A DNA stretch of 11,644 nt from Deltaproteobacteria bacterium (GTDB lineage: Bacteria; Desulfobacterota; Desulfobacteria; Desulfobacterales; Desulfatirhabdiaceae). The DNA lies in assembly GCA_026388755.1 (NCBI GenBank), contig JAPLJE010000329.1, positions 1-11,644 of the forward strand, read 5' to 3'. Positions 1-6,702 of this stretch are shown piece by piece. Under the pieces are notes generated by a model, which was not told the origin of the DNA, made no database searches, and saw only the letters and a list, made by a program, of their open reading frames with translations. The position numbers were made by a program, and so were the translations under genes. Each line of letters starts with the position of its first letter. Positions within the stretch are counted from its first letter, which is position 1.

Positions 1-1159
1 ATATCCTCAGTCTCGGGGGTAAAATGAAGACTTTCCGGAGACCTTCCTCGAGGGCGATCGCCTCTTCCGGACAGAAACGGGCGCAGACGCCGCACCCAAA
101 GCAGGCACTGGCATCCCGGACGGCTTTGTCCGTTTCGTCCAGCCGGATTGCCTCGGTGGGGCACCATTCGACACAGGTCCCGCATCCCGTGTAGGTTTCC
201 CGGTCGATTTGGGAGAGGTGGAAGGTGGAATTGACAAGCGGAAAGACCCCTTCCTTCCAGGTGCGAAGGGTATCACAGCAGTCTTTGCAACAGTTACAAA
301 TACTGGTCTCGGGTCTCATCACATTGGAATTCGGATGAAAGGCCTTATGCACCAGGCCTGCCGCTTCCGCCTCACGCATGATCTTGAACGCCTCTTCCCT
401 GGTGATCATGCGTGCAAAACCCTGAGAAGTAGTATGGCGGGCGGACTTTCCAAAGGTGAAGCAGTTTTCAAAAGGCGCATCCGTAGAGCAGGGATCTCCG
501 AGCAGAGCCCGGCGCTGACGGCAGAAACAATGGCCCACCGCGATCTCATCGAATTTTTCTATGATTTCATCGATTGACTGGCTGGGAAGAACGACTTCCC
601 CGGCACCATCCAGGTTTTTATTTACCGGAATGACCCGGATAGTCTTTCCGTCATCCGTAGTGCGCGCCGGAACGGTCCGGTCAACCGGGGGAGACATGTT
701 GAACACCGGCACAAAGGCATCGTAGTTTCCCTGAACCTGATCCCTGACCTCATCGATCAGACGCTGGAAAAGGACGGCCAGCTCCTTTTCATTTTCGTTC
801 CACTGGCGCGGCCCCATGAAGGTGTATTCCATCAGACCTACCGTCATCAGGGGAAGGAGCCGATAAACCATCGTGCCGGCCGTATTTGGCTGATTGAAGA
901 GCAGTCCCTTCCTGGCAAGACTTTTTGCCAGTTCGACAATGGTTTCTTCCGGCATTCCACTGGAGGCTCTCAGCTCGGCAAGTGTCTGAGATGCCTTGTT
1001 GTCGAATGCTGCGATGAGATCGAGCTCTGTTTCCATATCCCCCACCGCGCGTCTGAGGATGGTCAGGGTGGTCTCATTGACCGGGAACGGAACCATTCCC
1101 TGCCTGCAGATGACACTTGCCGCTTTTTCGTACTTTGATTGCAGTGAATCACCAGTCAC
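1..1159 (-). CDS. Cysteine-rich winged-helix/4Fe-4S dicluster ferredoxin-domain protein (3' end outside window)
   Basis: The frame is open for 386 codons from a GTG start to the window edge with no stop, so the C-terminus is missing. The GTG is chosen because AAAGGAG lies just upstream and no better in-frame ATG fits. Residues about 30-100 look like a winged-helix fold. A cysteine cluster follows at 211, 213, 224 and 233 (HCFCR...C...C), then a dense CNCCKDCC group at 288-295. Two tandem ferredoxin motifs follow: GCGTCVEWCP (Cys326, 329, 333) and CFGCGVCARFCP (Cys353, 356, 359, 363). The first motif has Tyr323 where the first cluster ligand is expected. Proteins of this layout are frequent in sulfate reducers and related anaerobes and probably carry electrons, but I know of no defined reaction. 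The start lies 44 bp after the GNAT-like gene's stop, so the two are probably co-transcribed. Confidence is high for an Fe-S protein and low for any specific role. Confidence 0.85.
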   Translation of the reverse strand, partial: MTGDSLQSKYEKAASVICRQGMVPFPVNETTLTILRRAVGDMETELDLIAAFDNKASQTLAELRASSGMPEETIVELAKSLARKGLLFNQPNTAGTMVYRLLPLMTVGLMEYTFMGPRQWNENEKELAVLFQRLIDEVRDQVQGNYDAFVPVFNMSPPVDRTVPARTTDDGKTIRVIPVNKNLDGAGEVVLPSQSIDEIIEKFDEIAVGHCFCRQRRALLGDPCSTDAPFENCFTFGKSARHTTSQGFARMITREEAFKIMREAEAAGLVHKAFHPNSNVMRPETSICNCCKDCCDTLRTWKEGVFPLVNSTFHLSQIDRETYTGCGTCVEWCPTEAIRLDETDKAVRDASACFGCGVCARFCPEEAIALEEGLRKVFILPPRLRI

Positions 1160-1203
1160 GGTTTTCTCCTTTCGATTTTTTCACAACCCGATGGCTTTTC
1201 CCC

Positions 1204-2232
1204 CTATAAATTGGATCGCTGCCAATCCTCTTTGACGACTGATAAGAGCTGTTTGGCAAAATCGGAAACAAGTTGTATGGAATCAAAATCGGGCGGACAC
1301 AGGAGTTTTTGCATCAGAAAACCGTCTCCGTCGAACCAGCGGGGCAGCGCTCCTCCGAAGAAGTAACCCCTATCCTGGAGGATGTCCACCGCTTTTCCCA
1401 CCCAGGGTGTGGCCAGGTTGACCCAGGCCTGCAAGACAACCGCATTTTGTGCCAGGGCCTGGGCCTCCAAATCCGAAAAATAGGCATTAAAATCATTTCC
1501 GATTTCATAAACAGCCATTCGGCCTACCTGGGCGAATTCAAAGACCGTTAGATTCCCTTTGGAGTTTAATGCGTTCGGAACATTCTTGATGGAGACATCT
1601 ATTTGTCGGGTGTCATCAAGCTGCGCATAAATCCATCGGAGCGGTCCTTCATATGCCGCCGGCAGATAAATCCTGTGCGGCTTGGGATGGTAGCAGCGGA
1701 AAACATCCAGGGTTGCCACGCGTCCAGTGGCGCTTTTTTCCTTGCTGTAGGCTTCTGCAGGCATAAGTGCGACCTCTAAAGCGGTCTCCACAAATTTATG
1801 AGCCGTAACGACTTTCTGTTGAAAAATATGGTTGCAGACCGCCTCTCCGAAGACCTCTTCGATATGGGGTTTTTGCGGAACGAACTCTTCGTATAAGAAT
1901 CGCAGCACCCGGCCGTTAACCCCCAGGTTACGGTATTCTTTAAGGACCAGGCCGACGCCTGTCTCGTATACGGCTGGATTGGGGGCCGATGGAAATAAAT
2001 GATTCACGCCGATGACCTGCCCGGAAAGACTGCGGGCAACAAGAGAGAAATAACGGCCGTCCTGGTTTGCAGCGATGATTGCAGCCGGATCATAAAAAAG
2101 ACGGATCGGATAGTTTTCGCCGTAAACGGATCGGAAGAGCCGGACAATGCCTTCGGCATCTTCCGGGCAAAAATTGCCGACTGCAAATTCTTGTTTTGTT
2201 GGATTTCCGGTTTTATTCGGGTCATTTTCCAT
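1204..2232 (-). CDS. Two-domain GNAT-family N-acetyltransferase-like protein
   Basis: This encodes 342 residues with no signal peptide or membrane segment, so it is probably cytoplasmic. Residues about 17-160 look like a GNAT domain: PEDAEGIVRLF near 23, the NYPIRLFYDP stretch at 40-49, a beta strand ending in GVGLVL, then EYRNLGVNGRVL at 99-110 in the acetyl-CoA pyrophosphate-loop position. The loop is imperfect, with Asn where Gly or Ala is usual. The second half has RIYLPAAYEGPLRWIY (188-202) and a C-terminal block, WVNLATPWVGKAVDIL to GYFFGGALPRWFDGDGF. From memory, this arrangement matches GNAT proteins sometimes fused to RsbW-like anti-sigma kinase domains; here no kinase domain is present. 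The ATG at 2232 is preferred, with AAGGA about 10 bases upstream; a TTG at 2265 would extend the frame by 11 codons. It is followed closely by the Fe-S protein gene. The substrate is unknown. Confidence 0.75.
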   Translation of the reverse strand: MENDPNKTGNPTKQEFAVGNFCPEDAEGIVRLFRSVYGENYPIRLFYDPAAIIAANQDGRYFSLVARSLSGQVIGVNHLFPSAPNPAVYETGVGLVLKEYRNLGVNGRVLRFLYEEFVPQKPHIEEVFGEAVCNHIFQQKVVTAHKFVETALEVALMPAEAYSKEKSATGRVATLDVFRCYHPKPHRIYLPAAYEGPLRWIYAQLDDTRQIDVSIKNVPNALNSKGNLTVFEFAQVGRMAVYEIGNDFNAYFSDLEAQALAQNAVVLQAWVNLATPWVGKAVDILQDRGYFFGGALPRWFDGDGFLMQKLLCPPDFDSIQLVSDFAKQLLSVVKEDWQRSNL

Positions 2233-2304
2233 GTTGAGATAATCCTTTTTCTTATGTAAATACAACTGGCTGTCGAAATTGTCAAGTCGATGGGTGCTCG
2301 GCCA

Positions 2305-3642
2305 CTATCGCAGCAGGCCAATGTCAGGCGATTTCGGCGGAACGGGCAGATCGGCTTTTCGGATCCACCGGAGCAGGAGCCGAAGTGTTGCCGTGGATGC
2401 CAGACTGCTGAAGCACAGCCCGATGCCGCCGATGAGATTTCCATCGATTCCAAGCGCCAACAATACTCCGCCGGTCAGCAAGATGGTGGTCATAAACATT
2501 GCCTGTCCGGCAACGACTGTCATCGGTTTTCCCGCCAGACCGGCAAGGCCTTCGCCCTGAGCGCGGACCGCTACGCACACTGGATACAGGGCCAGGGCCA
2601 GCGCTGCGACCCGACACAGCGGCAAGCTGTCCGGGTCGAGATTCTGAAGTCTGACATAATACAGATCAGACAATCCGGGTAGGATGAACAGCAAGGGAAG
2701 CAGGCCCAGGACGGCTCCCGCAGCCACAGCAAATTTAAGGGTTCGGCGATCCGCCTCAAACGCCGGCGGAAATGCGAGCACCACTTCCAAAACCCGTGTG
2801 GCGCCATAGGCAACCGGAGTGGCAAGCCCAAGGGCCAGGTAATAGGCCGGCAGCATGCGTTCCGGACTTGCGGCACGCGCGATGAACGCTCCCAGCAGAA
2901 TGGATGACAGGGAAAGCAGATAACCCCCGATGGAAAGGGGAAGATTGAACAAAAAGATCTCCATTTTCGTTGGCGCTGTTGCAGAAGCCTCCAGGCGGGC
3001 CAGATACGGCCGGGCCAGCCATGCGGAAGCCGCAACCTCCAGGCCCACGGGAAAACTCAGACAGACCACCGCCCAGAGGGGTCCGACCGCACCTGCCAAG
3101 CAGAACAATGGAGAGAGGATTGCCGTCAAGAGGATACGCAAAATGGTTGCCAGGCTTGCCTTACCTGTGGCCCGGGCGTTATACATGGCTACCTGGAAGG
3201 GGATTCTGATAAAAAACAGGAACTGAAGCGGGACGGTCGCCAGCAACGTCATCGCGGCCGGATGTTCAATCGAGGGCGGCAGCCCGATCAGCCGCCCTAA
3301 AAGCAGATGGGCAACCTGGGGCACACACAGCAACCCTTGAACCAATGTAACCAGCAGACCGAGACTCAGGGTGACGGTTCGAAATTGGTGATACCCTTTC
3401 CGGGTCTTTCCGAACACCATACCGGCGGTAACCAGCCCGAATCCGAAGGCTCCCAGCATGTACATCAACGTGTTGGACTGGGCCAGACCTGCCAGATTCA
3501 GCGGCCCGCCGGGCCCTCGGGAAGCCACCATGGCAACCAGCGGGTAGGTCAAGCCCTGCGATGCGGCCTGAAGCGCGAGAGGCGCAAAAAACCGGGTATA
3601 ATTGGGCATGTCAAGGGTTTTTGAGTTGTTGTCAGTCATCAT
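2305..3642 (-). CDS. Polytopic inner-membrane protein, MATE/MOP-superfamily-like transporter
   Basis: This 445-residue protein is strongly hydrophobic, with roughly 11-12 membrane segments, for example near residues 16-40, 56-78, 88-110, 130-150, 163-185, 187-205, 230-255, 265-290, 303-322, 341-360 and 375-425. The opening helix (PLALQAASQGLTYPLVAMVA), the short loop reading NARATGKASLATILRILLT (155-173), and a second half starting with another long helix pair (FNLPLSIGGYLLSLSSILLG) resemble the two-lobed MOP/MATE/MurJ/ANK-type fold. This is a fold-level impression, not a family assignment. Two adjacent ATGs (3642, 3639) are possible starts. Neither has a clear Shine-Dalgarno sequence, and no upstream in-frame start exists before a stop near 3700. 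It lies 148 bp downstream of pdxT and 72 bp upstream of the GNAT-like gene. The transported compound cannot be read from the sequence. Confidence 0.7.
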   Translation of the reverse strand: MMTDNNSKTLDMPNYTRFFAPLALQAASQGLTYPLVAMVASRGPGGPLNLAGLAQSNTLMYMLGAFGFGLVTAGMVFGKTRKGYHQFRTVTLSLGLLVTLVQGLLCVPQVAHLLLGRLIGLPPSIEHPAAMTLLATVPLQFLFFIRIPFQVAMYNARATGKASLATILRILLTAILSPLFCLAGAVGPLWAVVCLSFPVGLEVAASAWLARPYLARLEASATAPTKMEIFLFNLPLSIGGYLLSLSSILLGAFIARAASPERMLPAYYLALGLATPVAYGATRVLEVVLAFPPAFEADRRTLKFAVAAGAVLGLLPLLFILPGLSDLYYVRLQNLDPDSLPLCRVAALALALYPVCVAVRAQGEGLAGLAGKPMTVVAGQAMFMTTILLTGGVLLALGIDGNLIGGIGLCFSSLASTATLRLLLRWIRKADLPVPPKSPDIGLLR

Positions 3643-3716
3643 ATATGGACCGGTTGGCTGGGGGCGGATCGGGTCAGTAAGGGTTTGATATGGAAGGGAT
3701 CAATTCGGGCTTAAGT

Positions 3717-3735
3717 CTGACCGGATTGCGGTCAG
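3717..3735. repeat. Short perfect inverted repeat in the pdxT-transporter gap
   Basis: CTGACCG and CGGTCAG form a 7 bp stem around the 5-base loop GATTG. It lies between the pdxT stop and the transporter start. There is no T-run on either side, so it does not look like a complete intrinsic terminator. It could be an attenuator, an mRNA-stabilising hairpin or an operator. Confidence 0.4.
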
Positions 3736-3790
3736 CGGGGCTTGTCCGACACTGGCTCCGCTTTCCCAATCCAGATAAAAAGACACGGGA

Positions 3791-4366
3791 TTAAGGCCCC
3801 AGAGTCAGAAAATAGCGATGGAAACGATCGTCTCCGGTTAGCTCGGGATGAAAAGAAGTTGCCAGGAGATTGCGCTGGCGGGCGGCAACGATGCGTCCGT
3901 CCGAAAGCCTGGCCAGCACTTTTACATCCGCGCCCACGCTTTCGATGAGCGGGGCCCGGATAAAGACGGCATGAACCCTTCGTCTGTCTTCTGCCGTGAA
4001 TATCTCCGGTACATCAAGATCGGTCTCAAAGCTCTCTGCCTGACGGCCAAAGGCATTTCGCCTGATGCTGATGTCCATCAGCCCCAGCATGGGTTGCGGA
4101 TGGCGGGACTCCCTGGCAAGGAAGATGGCGCCGGCACAGGTTCCCCATACAGGCTTGGCTGAGGCCAGTCGGCGGATCGGCTCCATCAGGTCAAAGCGAA
4201 CCGCAAGCATGCCGATGGTCGTCGACTCGCCGCCGGGGATAATGAGACCGTCGATGTCCGCCAAATCGCGCGGGAGGCGGACTTCAACGGCGGTTACGCC
4301 GATCTGCTCAAGAATTCGAACATGTTCGGCAAAATCGCCCTGTAATGCAAGAACACCGATTTTCAT
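3791..4366 (-). CDS. pdxT: Pyridoxal 5'-phosphate synthase glutaminase subunit PdxT
   Basis: PdxT hydrolyses glutamine and channels the ammonia to PdxS for PLP synthesis. The 191 residues match the family's usual length. Diagnostic motifs are the start MKIGVLALQGDFAEH, LIIPGGEST (oxyanion and glutamine-binding region, residues 41-49), the nucleophile Cys77 in GTCAGAI, and the remainder of the triad, His173 and Glu175, in SFHPELT. The ATG at 4366 is chosen because the protein then begins exactly as family members do, with an AGGGA-like ribosome site 7 bases upstream. A TTG at 4390 would add 8 residues and overlap pdxS. It starts 17 bases after the pdxS stop, so the two are surely one transcript. 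The protein is cytoplasmic and works in a PdxS12-PdxT12 complex, as known for the family. Confidence 0.97.
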   Translation of the reverse strand: MKIGVLALQGDFAEHVRILEQIGVTAVEVRLPRDLADIDGLIIPGGESTTIGMLAVRFDLMEPIRRLASAKPVWGTCAGAIFLARESRHPQPMLGLMDISIRRNAFGRQAESFETDLDVPEIFTAEDRRRVHAVFIRAPLIESVGADVKVLARLSDGRIVAARQRNLLATSFHPELTGDDRFHRYFLTLGP

Positions 4367-4383
4367 GAAACGATCCCTGGTGC

Positions 4384-5271
4384 TTACCAACCCCTTACGG
4401 CCAGATGCTCACTTTCCGGCATGGAGCTGACGGAGCGGCCGACCATGGGCTCGCCAAGATTGCGGCTGACTTCAGCAATAATCTTCGGATCACGGAAGTG
4501 GGTTGTGGCCTCGACAATGGCCTTGGCGCGGCTTTCAGGATTTCCGGATTTGAAGATGCCGGAGCCGACAAACACGCCATCCACGCCCAGTTGCATCATG
4601 AGCGCCGCGTCTGCGGGTGTTGCAATGCCACCTGCTGCAAAGTTGACGACCGGCAGATGCCCCAGATCCCTGGTCTCTTTGAGCAATTCGTACGGTGCGC
4701 CGATTTCCTTGGCAAAGGCCATGAGTTCCTCATTACCCATGGCAATGAGGCGGCGGATTTCGCCGAAAACGGTGCGGGCATGATACACGGCTTCCACAAC
4801 ATCGCCGGTGCCTGCCTCACCCTTGGTGCGGATCATGGCTGCGCCCTCTCCGATGCGCCGCAACGCTTCGCCCAGATTGCGGCAACCGCAAACAAACGGA
4901 ATCTTGAAGGCATACTTGTCAATATGGTGATGCTGGTCCGCGGGCGTCAGCACTTCGGACTCATCGATATAGTCCACGCCGATGGCCTCCAGTATCTGGG
5001 CCTCAACAAAATGCCCGATACGGCATTTGGCCATTACCGGAATGGTCACCGCCTCCATGATTTTGTAAATGATATCCGGGTCACTCATGCGTGCCACGCC
5101 GCCGTGGACGCGAATATCCGCGGGAACCCGTTCCAGGGCCATTACCGCACATGCCCCGGCCTGTTCGGCAATCTTAGCTTGATCGGCTGTCACCACATCC
5201 ATAATCACTCCGCCTTTCAGCATCTGCGCCAGACCACGCTTTAAACCCATAGTTCCGACGGTTTGATCCAT
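4384..5271 (-). CDS. pdxS: Pyridoxal 5'-phosphate synthase subunit PdxS
   Basis: PdxS condenses ribose 5-phosphate, glyceraldehyde 3-phosphate and ammonia into pyridoxal 5'-phosphate, the DXP-independent route. The 295-residue TIM-barrel protein is full length. Visible are [16 protein letters not shown] with Asp25, [10 protein letters not shown], the first Schiff-base lysine Lys82 in VMAKCRIGH, the second catalytic lysine Lys150 in [11 protein letters not shown], the phosphate loops [11 protein letters not shown] and [11 protein letters not shown], and a normal C-terminal tail. The ATG is preceded by a near-perfect AAGGAGG five bases away. pdxT follows directly. Upstream lies a 133 bp gap after lgt, long enough for its own promoter, though I see no strong one. 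This pathway implies that the organism does not need the PdxA/PdxJ route. Confidence 0.98.
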   Translation of the reverse strand: MDQTVGTMGLKRGLAQMLKGGVIMDVVTADQAKIAEQAGACAVMALERVPADIRVHGGVARMSDPDIIYKIMEAVTIPVMAKCRIGHFVEAQILEAIGVDYIDESEVLTPADQHHHIDKYAFKIPFVCGCRNLGEALRRIGEGAAMIRTKGEAGTGDVVEAVYHARTVFGEIRRLIAMGNEELMAFAKEIGAPYELLKETRDLGHLPVVNFAAGGIATPADAALMMQLGVDGVFVGSGIFKSGNPESRAKAIVEATTHFRDPKIIAEVSRNLGEPMVGRSVSSMPESEHLAVRGW

Positions 5272-5404
5272 AACGCCTCCTTCTTTCTTTTAATTAAATG
5301 TGTTCAAATATCGTTGAGGGCCATTCCCAGCCAAGGCATATTGCCGGCCTGAGCGCCCCGACATTCACAATGACAATTGTTTGGTGATTTCCTGTTATGA
5401 AGAA

Positions 5405-6184
5405 TTAATTTTTTTGTCCGCTTCTGCCTAACCGGAGCAGCATGACCGCGGCAATCCCGGCCATAACAATTCCAATGACCTGTGAGATTGAATAAATTTG
5501 AAAATAGGTCTGGCCCCGGAAATCGCCCCGGTAAATTTCAATAATGGGCCGGGTAATTCCATAAAGCAGGACATACAGCCAGAAGAGCTGGCCGTGAAAC
5601 CGGATTTTTTTTCGCAATAACCAAAGAACGACAAAGATCGAAAAATCGCTAAACACCGAATAGAGCTGGGTGGGATGCAGGGGAATCCCCTGAGGTGCCA
5701 GGCTCTCTGAATGGTTAAAGGTAATGGCCCAGGGCAGATCGCAGACCTTTCCGTAGCAGCAGCCGGCAAAAAAACACCCGAGCCGACCAATGGCCTGACC
5801 CACCGCCAACCCCGGAGACATGATGTCCGCAGTCTGCCAGAGGGGCATGCCTGTCTTCTTTACATAGATCATGGCCACAATCACCGCCATGATAAAGCCC
5901 CCGTAAAAGACCAAACCGCCGTTCCAGATACGAAAAATCTCGATGGGATCGGAAAGGAAAGTCCTTGGGTCTGTAAACACATAAAAGAGCCGTGAACCGA
6001 TAACCGCGGCAATCAAAATATAAAAGGACAGGTCCATGATTTTCTCCGGATCCTGTCCGACCCGATCCGCTTCTTTCCGGGCAAGGGTGATTCCGGTAAA
6101 AAATGCTATGGCCATCATCAGGCCGTAGGTATAAATTGCAAAGTTTCCGAACTTGATAAGTATTGGATGCATACGCTCCATCAT
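5405..6184 (-). CDS. lgt: Phosphatidylglycerol--prolipoprotein diacylglyceryl transferase Lgt
   Basis: Lgt transfers diacylglycerol from phosphatidylglycerol to the lipobox cysteine of prolipoproteins in the inner membrane, the first step of lipoprotein maturation. The 259 residues contain about seven membrane segments. Family marks are HPILIKFGNFAIYTYGLM near the start, WNGGLVFYGGF (88-97), the signature GRLGCFFAGCCYGK (133-146), PLHPTQLY (168-175) and the C-terminal RPIIEIYRGDFRG. The position matching the key E. coli His103 appears to be Tyr94, and the Lgt signature has AGCC instead of the common NGE. The ATG at 6184 overlaps the lspA TGA by four bases (ATGA), which favours translational coupling. 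An internal ATG at 6172 (MHPIL...) matches the usual N-terminus and has GGAG close upstream, so it could be the true start. The stop at 5405 is followed by the gap before pdxS. Confidence 0.96.
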   Translation of the reverse strand: MMERMHPILIKFGNFAIYTYGLMMAIAFFTGITLARKEADRVGQDPEKIMDLSFYILIAAVIGSRLFYVFTDPRTFLSDPIEIFRIWNGGLVFYGGFIMAVIVAMIYVKKTGMPLWQTADIMSPGLAVGQAIGRLGCFFAGCCYGKVCDLPWAITFNHSESLAPQGIPLHPTQLYSVFSDFSIFVVLWLLRKKIRFHGQLFWLYVLLYGITRPIIEIYRGDFRGQTYFQIYSISQVIGIVMAGIAAVMLLRLGRSGQKN

Positions 6185-6702
6185 TCCGGCATTTTATTGA
6201 AAATAAGGTGATACACCAGAATCGCCATTCCCACGGTAATGCCGCTGTCAGCCACATTAAACGCCCGCCAGTGGTAACCGCCTGCAAAAAAATCCAGAAA
6301 GTCCACCACTTCCCCGTATCGAAACCGGTCGATCATATTGCCGATGGCGCCGCCAAAAATCAGCAGAAGCGCCGTGGATAACCAGGAATAGGCGGCTGGA
6401 GTTCTGAGATAAAAAAAACCAATGACCACAGCCGCCAGGGAGGACATCGCCAGAAACAAAAGGCTTCTGACTTCCGGTCCCTGGCCGGCCATAAATCCGA
6501 ACGCGCCGCCGGGGTTATGGATGTGGGTGATGTTGAAAAATCCGGGAATGACCGGAAGGATTTCAAACATGGGCATTGATCGCAAAATGACCATCTTGCA
6601 GATTTGATCCAGTACGATCAGGGTTCCGGACACCATCAGCAGTTTTATCACTTTGTCAATGGCTATGGAACGGGAAAAACCCGGCAGAATGTTAAACTTC
6701 AT
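6181..6702 (-). CDS. lspA: Lipoprotein signal peptidase LspA (signal peptidase II)
   Basis: LspA is the aspartyl protease that cleaves signal peptides from diacylglyceryl-modified prolipoproteins in the inner membrane, acting right after Lgt. The protein is 173 residues with four hydrophobic segments (about 18-36, 80-100, 108-122 and 152-168). Conserved blocks are the LDQICK stretch after helix one, FFNITHIHNPGGAFGF (55-70), GGAIGNMIDRFRYGEVVDF (117-134) with catalytic Asp125, and AFNVADSGITVG with catalytic Asp152. The ATG at 6702 is chosen because it overlaps the ileS-frame stop as ATGA; a longer frame from 6744 only re-reads the ileS tail. It overlaps lgt the same way at its end. Order ileS-lspA is widespread in bacteria, with lgt joining here to bring two lipoprotein enzymes together. 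Confidence 0.97.
   Translation of the reverse strand: MKFNILPGFSRSIAIDKVIKLLMVSGTLIVLDQICKMVILRSMPMFEILPVIPGFFNITHIHNPGGAFGFMAGQGPEVRSLLFLAMSSLAAVVIGFFYLRTPAAYSWLSTALLLIFGGAIGNMIDRFRYGEVVDFLDFFAGGYHWRAFNVADSGITVGMAILVYHLIFNKMPE

Noticed and set aside
209..577. 122-codon plus-strand ORF at the left edge
   Set aside because: Antisense to the Fe-S protein, whose minus-strand frame is open across the whole region with ferredoxin motifs.
4405..5244. 279-codon plus-strand ORF opposite pdxS
   Set aside because: It is antisense to a full-length, motif-complete pdxS; its His- and Cys-rich composition is that of a shadow frame and it has no ribosome site.
5290..5340. pdxS promoter (TTGGCT, 16 bases, GATATT on the minus strand)
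   Set aside because: Only 4/6 matches in each box, which is expected by chance in this much AT-rich DNA.
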